DNA of 64,000 nt from Bufo bufo (lineage: Eukaryota > Chordata > Amphibia > Anura > Bufonidae), in assembly GCF_905171765.1 (NCBI RefSeq), contig NC_053390.1, positions 209,689,359 to 209,753,358 of the forward strand, written 5' to 3'. The notes beneath the pieces were generated by a model that ran no database searches, had not been told where the DNA came from, and saw nothing but the letters and a program-made list of their open reading frames with translations. Below, one piece after another: positions 1 to 11,830 of this stretch. Position 1 is the first letter of the stretch, and every line of letters starts with the position of its first letter. The translations under genes were made by a program, and so were the position numbers.

Positions 1-939
1 AGGGGTGTTAAAAGCTGTCTTCCACTCATCCCCTTCCCTGATACGAATCAGATTGTAGGCCCCCCTAAGATCAAGTTTGGAGAACCACCTAGCACCCGCA
101 ATCTGATTAAAAAGGTCAGGAATGAGAGGAAGAGGGTATGGGTCTCGGATGGTTATCTGGTTTAGCTCACGGAAATCTAGGCAAGGACGCAGGCCCCCAT
201 CTTTCTTTTTAACAAAGAAAAACCCTGCAGCCACGGGTGAAGAAGAGGGTCTGATGTGTCCCTTAGCCAGACTCTCGGAGATATAATCTTTCATGGCTTG
301 TCTCTCGGGACCCGAAAGATTATACAACCTGGACTTGGGTAATTTTGCACCGGGAATCAGGTTAACCGGGCAATCATAAGGACGATGAGGTGGTAGCTTC
401 TGACAACCCTTTTCAGAAAAAACGTCCTCAAAGTCCGAAATAAATGTAGGTAGGGAAGCTATGGAGGCGATTAAGCAATTGTTATTTAAGCAATTCTCTC
501 TGCAATGCTCACTCCACTCCAATATCTCCCTGGCCTGCCAATCCACCACTGGATTGTGCGCTACCAACCAGGGAAGACCCAATACCACAGGAGAGGGAAG
601 GCCCTCCAGAACGTAACATGAAAGACACTCATTATGGTGGTCCCCTACCCGAAGGTGTAAATTATGAACAATGTGGGTGAGGTTTCTCTGAGACAGAGGA
701 GCCGAATCTATAGCGAATACAGGAATAGGTCTCTGCAGCGTACAGAGAGACAAACCCATAGTGCGGGCAAAATGGGCATCTATCAAATTTACCCCTGCTC
801 CACTGTCTAGAAAAAAAGAAATAGACTCCGTCTTAACACCAAAAACAATAACCGCTGGTAACACAAATTGAGATGTTCGTATGGAGGAAACGTATACCCC
901 CCGGCTGACATCCTCTGCACAGCCTGGGGTTAGTAGTTT
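1..939 (-). CDS. gypsy-1 pol (aspartic protease and reverse transcriptase N-terminal part), partial
   Basis: The frame in which codons end on bases 1, 4, 7 and so on reads from about 939 to the window edge, and I found no stop where I translated it. The protease active site DSGAG lies at about 807-793. The linker motif [11 protein letters not shown] typical of Ty3/gypsy pol follows at about 375-340. Reverse transcriptase blocks follow: FFFVKKK with RPCLDF, then [13 protein letters not shown] and [10 protein letters not shown] at the window edge. The YxDD block, RNase H and integrase lie outside. Pol is in the -1 frame relative to the gag tail and overlaps its last codons at 930-939, the usual arrangement for separate gag and pol frames. 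The product would process and reverse transcribe the element RNA in cytoplasmic particles. There is no ATG at the junction, so expression probably needs a frameshift (inference). Confidence 0.8.
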
Positions 940-1789
940 TCCGACGGTCTTTTGTTTTTGAGAAAGGAGGGACAGACATTAATGAAATGACCCTTCCCCC
1001 CACAGAAAAAACAAGCCCCCCCCTACGGCGAACCTCAGGAGGACGGACCTGACGAGAAGTTCCGCCTAGCTGCATAGGCTCATCTAAGTCAGTACAGACT
1101 AATTGTTGCTTGGGAGAGGTAACCAATTGCTCAGGAATTTTCGATCTCTCCCTAAGACGCCTATCTATTCTGATAGAGAGGGACATAACAGCATCAAGGG
1201 AAAGGGGGGTCTCATACAGCGCCAGTGCATCCTTAACCCTTTCAGATAACCCAGAGCAGAACTGACTCCTGAGAGCCGGGTCGTTCCACTGAGTATCCGT
1301 AGCCCACCTACGGAACTCTGAGCAATATTCCTCTGCTGACCGATCTCCCTGTAGGAGTCTCCGTAACTTCGACTCAGCCAGGGCGACTCGGTCAGGGTCA
1401 TCATATATGAGACCCAAAGCCCCAAAAAATCCCTCCACTGACCGGAGAGCCTGGGAACCAGGGGGTAACGAGAACGCCCAGGATTGTGGGTCCCCCTGAA
1501 GCAGGGAAATGATAATCCCAACCCGCTGTTCTTCATTACCTGAGGAGTAAGGGCGCAACTTAAAGTATAATTTGCAGGCCTCACGGAACGTCGCAAATTT
1601 GTCCCTTCCCCCAGAAAATCTGTCAGGAAGAACAACCTTGGGTTCTGTAACAACCTGGTTACCCATAGCAACCGCTGGGGGTGCGGTCTGCTGCATTTGC
1701 TGCTGTTGTTGGAGGACAGACGCCTTCAATCCTGCCACCTCCAAAGACAGGCCTTGAAGCTGTTTTGCCAAGGCAGCAATAGGATCCAT
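930..1789 (-). pseudogene. gypsy-1 gag, frameshifted before the zinc knuckle
   Basis: The start is MDPIAALAKQLQGL at 1789, followed by a coiled N-terminal segment and a retrotransposon-gag domain (FREACKLYFKL, PQSWAFSLP, SEEYCSEFRRWATD). A run of eight Cs on the plus strand at 1016-1023 (Gs in the coding strand) puts the rest out of frame. One frame over, a CCHC zinc knuckle of spacing CX2CX4HX4C (CFFCGGKGHF) appears and ends at a TAA at 930-932. Gag would form the particle and bind RNA through the knuckle. The homopolymer makes either a true indel or an assembly error plausible. The domain identity is clear even though the frame is broken. Confidence 0.8.
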
Positions 1790-1869
1790 ATTGGATTCTA
1801 AGTAGAGAAAAAAAAAAAAACAAAAATAAAATTTTTATTTTTTATTTTTCTCAAAAAGTAAAGGCCAGT

Positions 1870-2722
1870 TATAACATCACGGTCGGCGTGACTATCACAT
1901 ACGTGACACAGAGGGAGGGAACAAGGAAGGCCCTGCCCAAGTGAGAGGGAAGGTGGTGACCCCTGACTCACCTAGCGGCTGGCACCTGGCTGCCCTGACG
2001 TCCCTAGACGGGTTCCTCACCCGTACGCCGATCACGTGCCTAAAGCCCTGGCTTTCCCTAAGCTGAGCCCTAGATAGTGAACAGGGCGGTGGGAACACTA
2101 GTCCGCACCACTAGCTCTAAATGAAAACACCAAGGGAAGGACAGACAATACAAACTCAACATATAATCCCAGGTGGGCGACAACAGGAGACAACAAGAAG
2201 TCCAACAGGGATCCGGAGGGTAGCACTCTGGAACGACAACCAGGATTCACAACTCCAGTGGGTCAGTATAGATGTCCAGGCAGGAAGCTCTATAACTGGC
2301 AACTAGAGAAGAGTGAGGGGAGAATATAAGGAGGTTGGGAGTGGCAGACAAGAAACAGCTGAGGAGGAGAAGCTACGGATCCCTGATTGAGACAAAAAGG
2401 ATAGCAAGGCAAACACAGAAAACAATCACTAAGAAACAACGTGATCTTTAGATATACAGCGCGCAGCCACCCGCTGCGACCTCCTGACCCCGGGTATAAC
2501 GGAGTCAGACGTGGCTCTTGATACCCTCGTGACACTCAGGGAGTTCAGGGTTCTGTCAGTACAGGCTGGAGGACACAGCAAACCTACCTTTAAGGTCTGT
2601 CTGTGGGCTGAGCAGTGCAGGGAAAGAGGTCAGGGATAAACTAGGAGGTGACCCTTCCCCTGTCTCTCGTCCAGAGCCTGGTTGGTGTGTTATCTGTTAT
2701 ACTGTGCACGTCCGCCGTGACA
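1870..2722 (-). repeat. gypsy-1 5' LTR and leader
   Basis: The outer edge TGTCACGGCGGACG at 2722 is clear. The inner edge is not certain and lies near 1870-1890. The opposite LTR is outside the window, so the boundary cannot be checked by comparison. I did not recognise a tRNA-type primer site between the LTR and gag. Confidence 0.5.
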
Positions 2723-2728
2723 CCAGCA

Positions 2729-2857
2729 ATGTATCAGATGCATCATTCCTTTCATCCTCCCATTCCTCAAGGTCCAAGTGCTACACGGGTCTTCCCACAG
2801 CCCTCTACCTCCGCTTCTGACCCATATTCTTACACTCGGGACCTCTATAAGTTATGA
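2729..2857 (+). pseudogene. possible C-terminal end of the second Harbinger protein (Myb-like partner)
   Basis: A short open stretch rich in Pro, Ser and Tyr (PQPSTSASDPYSYTRDL) ends in a stop at 2857. It faces the transposase tail to tail. Harbinger elements usually carry a second gene for a Myb/SANT DNA-binding partner that brings the transposase to the nucleus and the DNA ends. Position and composition fit its C-terminus, but the DNA-binding domain is not in the window, having been cut off by gypsy-1. The assignment is an inference from position. Confidence 0.35.
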
Positions 2858-4115
2858 TTTTTTTTTCTTAATTTGTTATATTTTATTTTTTGGGTTCAGA
2901 AAAAAAGAATTTGTTTTTATTTAAAAAAAGGTATAATTTATTACCATGTGTTAGAATAGAATTTTGAAAGTATGTTTATAACAAAAGAAAATTACATACA
3001 ATGTATTTTTCTAATGAGGTACTAGTTTTTTATAAAAACATTAAATAAATGTTTTTATGTTTTTACAAAAAACCTTTGCTCACAAGCCCACGTCCATGGT
3101 CCTCATTCTCTTGCGAGTCCCTAATCTAATCTAACAATATGGGAACTATCTAAAATTTTTAATTTGAATAAATTTCAATAACCAAAACCCATGAATAATC
3201 TACGAGTACCACGAATGCTGTCCAGCTGCCATGATAATGCACCCTCTCTACTAATGAAGTAATCAGCAAAGAGTTCCCGAACTGCTACTACAGCAGATCA
3301 AGGTCTTCCATGCTGATTATGGTCTAATCCAACAGATGCGGGTGTCGGAAAAGGGGCCACTTCAGGTTCAGAGGGTGCATCATGAATCCTGGTGAAGTTG
3401 TGTAAAATCACACAAGCCTGTATCACCAGGGTGGCATTTTGCGGACTTATTTGCAAGGATAACATGAACACTCTCCATTTATTAGAAAGTATTCCGAAAG
3501 CACATTCAACATATCGACGTGCACGAGACAGACGATAATTAAATATGTGCTTCCGGTCATCCAAATCGCGTTGTGGAAAAGCTTACATGTGAAAAAAATT
3601 ACATGTAGAGATAATGCAAACCCTTCATCTGCCACGATTACAAATGGAGCGGCTGAAGCAGAAGAACCTGGTAGTCGTCTGGGCTCTGGCAAGGCTAGTT
3701 GGTTGGCGCAAAGCCGTTCACCCATTCTAGAAGAACAGAAGATGCGGGCGTCAGCTGTGATTCCATAGGCCCCAATATAAACAATAATAAATCTATAATT
3801 ACTGTCAACCAAGGCCAACAGCACTACAGAAAAATATTGTTTGAAATTAAAATATTGTGACCCTGAGTGAGGCGGCTTCTTGACACGAATATGCTTGCCA
3901 CATCCAATGCCACTATGCAGTTAGGAAACTGCACAGATTGATAAAACCAGTCAGCAATTCTCAGCCAATCTTCTGCCTTGGGTTGGGGCACCACCGCATC
4001 TCTGAGTCTCTGCCAGATGAGTTGACATGTGTGACAGACGATCTGAGATATGGTTGAGGTTCCCAGCAGATACTCATAATGCAATGAAGCAAAAGAGTTA
4101 CCAGTGGCAAGGAAC

Positions 4116-4205
4116 CTGAGAAGAGAAAAAATACTATTATCAGTTCATGAAGGATAAAACATCATATTATAAATTTTTAAATGAAGGGTATACAAATAAA
4201 CTTAC
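4116..4205 (-). other. 90-bp spliceosomal intron in the Harbinger transposase
   Basis: On the minus strand GTAAGT at 4205 and CTTCTCAG ending at 4116 bound 90 bases. The flanking codons join in frame exactly between VTLR and FLATG, a block that is continuous in this transposase family. The enclosed sequence contains stop codons. Confidence 0.7.
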
Positions 4206-4378
4206 CTCAACGTCACAAGAAGTCTTTCTTCGGGTGAAATGCTGCGCCTCATGTTTGTGTCCTGGAAAGTAAGTCCAGAACGTAGAGACGCTAGCAAAAT
4301 ATCCTAAGTAGCAATCAAACTTACGGCAGTAATGCTGAAATTTTTCATGGTGCAGTCATATGTCAAAGTATAACTTAA

Positions 4379-5535
4379 AGGGAATCTGTCACCAGAATCA
4401 TCACCATTAAACTAAAACTATTGTCTTGCAGCACTTATTACCTCCTTTCCAGATGTGCTTTTCTTTCCCTGCTGCTTGGTTTCTATCTCGAAAAAATCCA
4501 CTTTATTCCTTATGCAAATGAGCTAGTAAGGTGCCCAGAGGGGCGTTATTTTTGTTCAAAGGTGCCCAGGAACACCCCCATTGAGTGCCCAGGCCTGCCC
4601 TCCAGCAGAGCCCAAGCACGCCTCTCCTCGGCTCATACTCTACGCCCCCAGCAGTGCCGTTGTGTCCCCCCACCTGCAGAGAACCCCGCCCACCCTTGCC
4701 TTCAGTGTCACTGACAAATCTCACCGCGCTCTTCCAGCAGAGGATGAAACCGTCACTGGGCTCGACGAATGAAACATTTGAGGAAGAGTGGAGGCGCAGG
4801 CAGTGTTCGGAACTGAGGGCATCAGCCTCAAATGTTTCACTGGGCATGCGCCGAGCCCAGTGACGGCGCCTTTGAACAAAAATAACGCCCCTCTGGGCAC
4901 CTTACTAGCTCATTTGCATAAGGAATAAAGTGGATTTTTTCGAGATAGAAACAAAGCAGCAAGGAAAGAAAAGCACACCTGGAAAGGAAGTAATAAGTGC
5001 TGCAAGACAATAGTTTTAGGCCTCTTTCACACTACAGTATGTCGATTTCAGTGTTTTGCGTTCCGTTTTTCACGGATCCGTTGTTCCGTTTTTTGTTTCC
5101 ATTGTGCTTCCGTTTCCATTCCGTTTTTCCGTATGGCATATACAGTATACAGTAATTACATAGAAAAAATTGGGCTGGGCATAACATTTTCAATAGATGG
5201 TTCAGAAAAAACGGAACGGATACGGAAGACATACGGATGCATTTCCGTATGTGTACCTTTTTTTTGCGGACCCATTGACTTAATTGGCGCCACGGAACGT
5301 GATTTGCGGCCAAATATAGGACATGTTCTATCTTACAACGGAACGGAAAAACGGAAATACGGAAACGGAATGCATACGGAACACGTTCAGTTTTTTTTGC
5401 GGAACCATTGAAATGAATGGTTCCGTATACGGACCGTATACGGGACGCAAAAAACGGCCCGCAAAACGGAAAAAAAAAACGGTAGTGTGAAAGAGGCCTT
5501 AGTTTAATGGTGATGATTCTGGTGGCAGATTCCCT
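4379..5535. mobile_element. T2/Kolobok-type MITE with arms of several hundred bases
   Basis: The ends are AGGGAATCTGTCAC and its inverse, flanked by TTAA at 4375-4378 and 5536-5539. The TTAAAGG start matches the consensus described for amphibian T2 MITEs. The left arm (4379 to about 4575) and right arm (about 4870-5535) are inverted copies. Each contains a stretch around GCTCATTTGCATAAGGAATA. The right arm is interrupted by a Harbinger MITE at 5019-5498. A related single arm recurs at 46283-46457. There is no coding capacity. Confidence 0.85.
5019..5498. mobile_element. Harbinger-type MITE, TTA target duplication
   Basis: The terminal inverted repeat is GGCCTCTTTCACACTAC. TTA is duplicated at 5016-5018 and 5499-5501. 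The empty site can be read in the other arm of the host MITE (about 4405-4415), which has one TTA and no insert. The interior is dense in CGGAACGG and ACGGATCCG motifs. Confidence 0.9.
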
Positions 5536-5539
5536 TTAA

Positions 5540-5860
5540 CCACCTCCGGACCGCTGTACGCAGATTCGCGTTCCGGAGGTGGCAGCGCTGCGCACAATCA
5601 CGCATATACGCGTCATCTCGCGAGACGCGAGATTTCGCTCCAAGCCGGCCCGCGCATGCGCATCGCGGGCCGGCAAAATTCAAAGAACAAGTTCGTCACC
5701 AGCCTGCCAGCAACGATCATTGGCTGGCAGGCTGGCGATTTTTAAAAAATCCAATCCAAAGTCATATAACAGATCATATTAGTAAATATGATCTGTTATA
5801 TGGCTTCTCTGCTCCTCTGCTGGTCCTTTTCGTCGGTTGGATCCAGCAGAGAAGCAGACT
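5540..5860 (+). repeat. piggyBac-1 5' subterminal hairpin cluster
   Basis: Five inverted repeats follow one another: CCACCTCCGGA at 5540-5550 with 5572-5582; GCCGGCCCGCG near 5644 with its inverse near 5665; CCAGCCTGCCAGC at 5699-5711 with 5723-5735; CATATAACAGATCATATT at 5763-5780 with 5785-5802; and GCTCCTCTGCTGG at 5811-5823 with 5843-5855. The same series occurs in copy 2 with paired changes. Confidence 0.8.
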
Positions 5861-6491
5861 GAACTGTAAGTACACCAAACACTTCACTGTAGCCCCTGAT
5901 CACCCCCCTGCACCCCAATTAACCCTTTGATCACCCCTTTGATCGCCCCTGTCAATCACCAGTGAAAGGAAAAAAAGTGATCAGTGTAAACTGTCACTTT
6001 TTTTTTTTCACTAGTATTGGCTGTTAGGTTTTAGGGATAGTTTAGGCCCCTTGGTTAGGTAGTTAGCGTCAGTTAGCGCCCAGCCCACCGCACCGCAGTC
6101 ACTTTTATTCGCTGAATAGCGTATCGCTAATCAGCATTTGTACTTTTATAGTATCTGTAAGTGATCAAAACTGATCACGGTCAGATCTATAATAGTATTA
6201 GTGTCACTTTAGTTCGCCCTCCACCCAAAACGCAGTGTTTGCCCGATCAGGCCTGATCGGTCGCCCACACGTGCGTTCACCCACGCCCGCCCCACCGCAG
6301 TGACAAAAAATATATATTTTTTGATCACTGCACATTCATTTTACACGCACTGCGGCGATAAAAAAATCAGTTTTGATATTTTTTATCAACCGCAGCGGCC
6401 TCCGGTACTTCGCTAGCCTCCCCTTTGTAAGACAGGCTTGCTTTTTTTCTTGGGTAGTCTCAGGGAATACCCCTAAATTTAGTAGTCCAAA

Positions 6492-8403
6492 ATGTCAAAC
6501 AGGGGGTATTCTTCTGAAGAGGCCTACAGGATTCTGACCCAGTCGGATGAGGAGTGGGAACCCTCATCTGATGAATCTAGCGGGTCAGAATATGAACCTG
6601 TGGAAAGCAGTGGCTCTCTGACCCAAAGTTCGGACGAGGAGGTGGAGGTCCCTGGCAGCACCAGGCGTACCCGGCCCCGTGTCGCTAGACCACAGGTTAT
6701 GCAGGATCCGCTTCAAGAGCAGCAGAGTGGGGCTGTCGCTGCCGGATCACGTGGTGAGGCATACACCAGCAGCGCAGCCCTCCCTGGACCTAGTACCAGC
6801 ACTGCCGTACAACATGGTGACGTGGCGAGCACCAGAAGGGCAGTTGAAGCTGGTACGGTGGCACGTGCACTAGTTACCCCGTCGCAGCCACCGCACAGAC
6901 AGGCCCGTAGAGCCCCTAGAATCCCTGAGGTGCTGGCAAACCCTGATTGGCAGTCACCAACTTCAGCCGCACCTGTAGTTCCCCCTTTCACCGCCCAGTC
7001 TGGAGTTCGGGTTGAGACGGCTCAAATCGGTTCGGCCCTGGGATTTTTTGAGCTGTTCTTGACTGCGGAGCTCTTGGACTTAGTCGTGGCAGAGACCAAC
7101 CAGTATGCCACACAATTTATATCCGCCAACCCGGGAAGCTTTTATGCCCAGCCTTTCCGGTGGAAACCAGTCCAAGTTTCCGAACTTAAAATTTTTTTGG
7201 GCCTTCTCCTCAACATGGGCCTGACAAAAAAGCATGAATTGCGGTCATATTGGTCAACGCACCCGATTCATCACATGCCCATGTTCTCTGCTGCTATGTC
7301 CAGGGCACGATTTGAGGCCATCCTCCGTTTCCTGCATTTTAGCGACAACACCACCTCCCGTCCCAGAGGCCACCCAGCTTTTGACCGGCTCCACAAAATT
7401 CGGCCCCTCATAGACCATTTCAACCAGAAATTTGCAGATTTGTATACCCACGAGCAAAACATCTGCGTAGACGAGTCCCTAATACATTTTACCGGGCGCC
7501 TTGGCTTCAAACAGTACATCCCAAGCAAGCGTGCCCGGTATAGGGTCAAATTGTATAAGCTCTGTGAAAGGGCCACAGGCTATACCCACAAATTTCGGAT
7601 CTATGAGGGAAAAGATCAGACCCTGGAGCCGGTCGGTTGCCCTGACTACCTGGGGAGCAGTGGGAAGACAGTCTGGGACTAGGTGTCACCCTTATTCGGC
7701 AAGGGGTGCTATCTTTATGTGGACAATTTTTACACAAGTGTGGCCCTCTTTAGGCATTTGTTTCTAGAACGGATTTGCGCCTGTGGCACCGCGCGAACTA
7801 GTCGCGTGGGCTTCCCCCAACGGCTTGTAACCACCCGTCTTGCAAGGAGGGAGAGGGCTGCCTTGTGTAACGAAGAACTGCTCGCGGTGAAATGGAGAGA
7901 CAAGCGTGACGTTTACATGCTCTCCTCCATTCACGCAGACACGACAATCCAAATTGAGCGAGCAACCCGTGTCATTGAAAAGCCCCTCTGTGTCCACGAC
8001 TATAATGCGCTCATGGGAGGGGTGGACTTCAATGACCAGATGTTGTCTCCGTATTTAGTTTCCCGCAGAACCAGACGCTGGTATAAGAAGGTGTCTCTAC
8101 AGTAAGGCTGGGAGAACACGATCTTTCCTCAAATTCCAGGAAGAGATCATCGAGAACCTCCTTTACCCAGGAGGTTCCGTGGCCCCATCCACCAGTGTAG
8201 TTAGCCGTCTACACGAGCGACATTTCCCCAGTGTCGTTCCTGGTACCTCAACCCAACCGTCACCCCGAAAAAGATGTCGTGTCTGTAGCAGGAGTGGAAT
8301 AAGGCGTGACACCCGCTATTTCTGTCCTGACTGTCCTGACCACCCTGCCCTATGCTTTGGTGAGTGTTTCCGGAAGTACCACACACAGGTACACCTAGCA
8401 TAG
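6492..8403 (+). pseudogene. piggyBac-1 transposase, nonsense plus 41-bp deletion
   Basis: This is the same protein as the intact copy at 29119-31071. It has an acidic N-terminus (MSNRGYSSEEAYRIL), the DDE_Tnp_1_7-type core, and a C-terminal cysteine-rich domain ending at the stop at 8401-8403. TTG has become TAG at 7680-7682, a few codons before the second catalytic aspartate (YVDNF). Near 8096, 41 bases present in copy 2 (30724-30764) are missing between two TCT triplets, which shifts the frame. The first frame ends at 7682 and the second (7683-8105) ends just after the deletion. The last part (about 8106-8403) still encodes CRVCSRSGIRRDTRYFCPDC. Any product would lack the third catalytic residue, so this copy is inactive. 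Confidence 0.92.
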
Positions 8404-9239
8404 GGATTGCATCTCACAGGACAGGCACACAGGGCTATTAGGGCCCTTTTACTCTCAGCTGCTGCAAACCTCTCCTTTCACCTGGGATAAAGTGCATTAC
8501 GTACTTCGCCACATCTTTGGGCGATTTGCGCTTTGCACATTGTCCCATGGGGAAGGAGAGGTTTGTTCTATAAAGGTAAAATAAACTAAACAAAAAAAAA
8601 ATTACCGGTAAGTAAAAAAGTAAAAAAAGTTAATATGTTCTGTTCTAAAGTTAATAAAGTTATTGCTTTGCGGCCTGGTTTTTTCTTTTTTTTTTTTTTA
8701 CCTTTCAGGTGGACCAACCGATCGACTAGCTGCAGCACTGATGTGCATTCGGACAGAAGCATTGCGCTGCTGTCAGATTACACGCAAGTCGGTGTATGCG
8801 GCGCTGCAAGATGAGATTTCTCCTCTGCAGTAAAAGATATGTTTGCCGAGGCATATGAGCTGAGGAGGTGGCGGTGTTCATATACTTTGGCAAACACTTT
8901 GTATATATAAAAAAAAAAAATCCCGGCAATGATTTATTCATCCACATCGATTGATGTGAATGGAGAAATCTGGTTTGCCAGGGCATACGAGCTGAAGTGG
9001 GTATGGATGTTGGGCGGAGCTCCTATGTCCTGGCAGACGCCTTTCCCCTCCTTTTTCTTTTTTTGGCAGAGATTTTTTCATCCACATTGATCGATGCGAA
9101 TGAAGAAATCTGTGCCGTTCATTTTTTTCTTTCAGCCCAGAGGCTGAACGGAAAAAAAAATCTCATTACCCGTATGCTCAATATAAGGAGAATAGCAGAA
9201 ACTCCTAATGCTGGGCATACATATAATGATTGCGGAGAC

Positions 9240-11830
9240 CCTCAAATGCCAGGGCAGTACAAACACCCCAGAAATAACACCATTTTGGAAAGAAGACACC
9301 CCAAGGTATTCGCTGAGGGGCATATTGAGTCCATGAAAGATTGAAATTTTTGTCCCAAGTTAGCGGAAAGGGAGACTTTGTGAGAACAAAATCAAAAAAA
9401 TCAATTTCCGCTAACTTGTGCCAAAATTTTTTTTTTTCAATGAACTCGCCATGCCCCTCATTGAATACCTTGGGGTGTCTTCTTTCCAAAATGGGGTCAC
9501 ATGTGGGGTATTTATACTGCCCTGGCATTTTAGGGGCTCCAAAGCGTGAGAAGAAGTCTGGTATCCAAATGTCTAAAAATGCCCTCCTAAAAGGAATTTG
9601 GGCCCCTTTGCCCACCTAGGCTGCAAAAAAGTGTCACACATCTGGTATCTCTGTATTCAGGAGAAGTTGAGGAATGTGTTTTGGGGTGTCTTTTTACATA
9701 TACCCATGCTGGGTGAGATAAATATCTTGGTCAAATGCCAACTTTGTATAAAAAAATGGGAAAAGTTGTCTTTTGCCAAGATATTTCTCTCACCCAGCAT
9801 GGGTATATGTAAAATGACACCACTAAACACATTCCCCACCTTCTCCTGAGTACGGAGATACCAGATGTGTGACACTTTTTTGCAGCCTAGGTGGGCAAAG
9901 GGGCCCACATTCCAAAGAGCACCTTTCGGATTTCACAGGTCATTTACCTACTTACCACACATTAGGGCCCCTGGAAAATGCCAGGGCAGTATAACTACCC
10001 CACAAGTGACCCCATTTTGGAAAGAAGACACCCCAAGGTATTCCGTGAGGGGCATGACAAGTTCCTGGAATTTTTTATTTTTTGTCACAAGTTAGTGGAA
10101 AATGATGATTTTTTTTTTTTTTTTCCATACAAAGTCTCATATTCCACTAACTTGTGACAAAAAATAAAAACTTCCATGAACTCACTATGCCCATCAGCGA
10201 ATACCTTGGGGTCTCTTCTTTCCAAAATGGGGTCACTTGTGGGGTAGTTATACTGCCCTGGCATTCTAGGGGCCAAAATGTGTGGTAAGGAGTTTGAAAT
10301 CAAATTCTGTAAAAAATGACCTGTGAAATCCGAAAGGTGCTCTTTGGAATATGGGCCCCTTTGCCCACCTAGGCTGCAAAAAAGTGTCACACATCTGGTA
10401 TCTCCGTACTCAGGAGAAGGTGGGGAATGTGTTTTGGGGTGTCATTTTACATATACCCATGCTGGGTGAGAGAAATATCTTGGCAAAAGACAACTTTTCC
10501 CATTTTTTTATACAAAGTTGGCATTTGACCAAGATATTTATCTCACCCAGCATGGGTATATGTAAAAAGACACCCCAAAACACATTCCTCAACTTCTCCT
10601 GAGTACGGAGATACCAGATGTGTGACACTTTTTTGCAGCCTAGGTGGGCAAAGGGGCCCACATTCCAAAGAGCACCTTTCGGATTTCACAGGTCATTTTT
10701 TACTGAATTTGATTTCAAACTCCTTACCACACATTTGGGCCGCTAGAATGCCAGGGCAGTATAACTACCCCACAAGTGACCCCATTTTGGAAAGAAGAGA
10801 CCCCAAGGTATTCGCTGATGGGCATAGTGAGTTCATGGAAGTTTTTATTTTTTGTCACAAGTTAGTGGAATATGAGACTTTGTATGAAAAAAAAAAAAAA
10901 AAAATCATCATTTTCCACTAACTTGTGACAAAAAATAAAAAATTCTAGGAACTTGCCATGCCCCTCACGGAATACCTTGGGGTGTCTTCTTTCCAAAATG
11001 GGGTCACTTGTGGGGTAGTTATACTGCCCTGGCATTCTAGGGGCCCAAATGTGTGGTAAGGAGTTTGAAATCAAATTCTGTAAAAAATGACCTGTGAAAT
11101 CCGAAAGGTGCTCTTTGGAATATGGGCCCCTTTGCCCACCTAGGCTGCAAAAAAGTGTCACACATCTGGTATCTCTGTATTCAGGAGAAGTTGAGGAATG
11201 TGTTTTGGGGTGTCTTTTTACATATACCCATGCTGGGTGAGATAAATATCTTGGTCAAATGCCAACTTTGTATAAAAAAATGGGAAAAGTTGTCTTTTGC
11301 CAAGATATTTCTCTCACCCAGCATGGGTATATATAAAATGACACCCCAAAACACATTCCTCAACTTCTCCTGAGTACGGAGATACCAGATGTGTGACACT
11401 TTTTTGCAGCCTAGGTGGGCAAAGGGGCCCATATTCCAAAGAGCACCTTTCGGATTTCACACGTCATTTTTTACAGAATTTGATTTCAAACTCCTTACCA
11501 CACATTTGGGCCCCTAGAATGCCAGGGCAGTATAACTACCCCACAAGTGACCCCATTTTGGAAAGAAGAGACCCCAAGGTATTCGCTGATGGGCATAGTG
11601 AGTTCATAGAACTTTTTATTTTTTGTCACAAGTTAGTGGAATATGAGACTTTGTAAGAAAAAAAAAAAAAAAAATCATAATTTTCCGCTAACTTGTGACA
11701 AAAAATAAAAAGTTCTATGAACTCACTATGCCCATCAGCGAATACCTTAGGGTGTGTACTTTCCGAAATGGGGTCATTTGTGGGGTGTTTGTACTGTCTG
11801 GGCATTGTAGAACCTCAGGAAACATGACAG
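9240..11830. repeat. array of alternating inverted repeats in the piggyBac-1 tail
   Basis: A unit containing TGCCAGGGCAGTATAACTA and CCCATTTTGGAAAGAAGA alternates with its reverse complement. Dyad centres fall near 9392, 9753, 10120, 10497, 10892, 11271 and 11665, about 360-395 bases apart, giving a same-strand period of about 755-770 bases. Two kinds of centre alternate: a poly-A/T centre flanked by GTTAGTGGAA arms, and one at AACTTTGTATAAAAAAATGG. Small reading frames on both strands are consequences of the repeats and are not called as genes. Confidence 0.88.

Larger units (their letters stand above)
1..2722 (-). mobile_element. Ty3/gypsy retrotransposon gypsy-1, 5' half, runs off left edge
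   Basis: Read on the minus strand the order is LTR (about 2722 to 1870), leader, gag (1789 to 930), then protease and reverse transcriptase to base 1. The 5' LTR begins TGTCACGGCGGACG at 2722. It borders sequence that looks like the C-terminal end of a second Harbinger protein, so the element probably landed inside the Harbinger transposon that fills the next 16 kb. Integrase and the 3' LTR lie outside the window. Confidence 0.85.

Noticed and set aside
1016..1023. Poly-G run in the gypsy-1 gag as a programmed frameshift site
   Set aside because: The zinc knuckle frame and the pol frame both differ from the gag frame, and pol joins further on at 930-939. A simple indel or sequencing error in the homopolymer is more likely.
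4262..4265. A second possible splice acceptor (CTTTCCAG) upstream in the Harbinger transposase
   Set aside because: The sequence on both sides reads as continuous transposase-like coding (LLASLRSGLTFQ), so no intron is needed there.
6713..8401. Antisense frames across the piggyBac transposase
   Set aside because: They are the complement of a clearly conserved gene and follow its codon pattern.
9598..11656. Many reading frames of 75-110 codons in the piggyBac tail
   Set aside because: They occur on both strands of inverted repeats, have no recognised domain, and change with each repeat unit.
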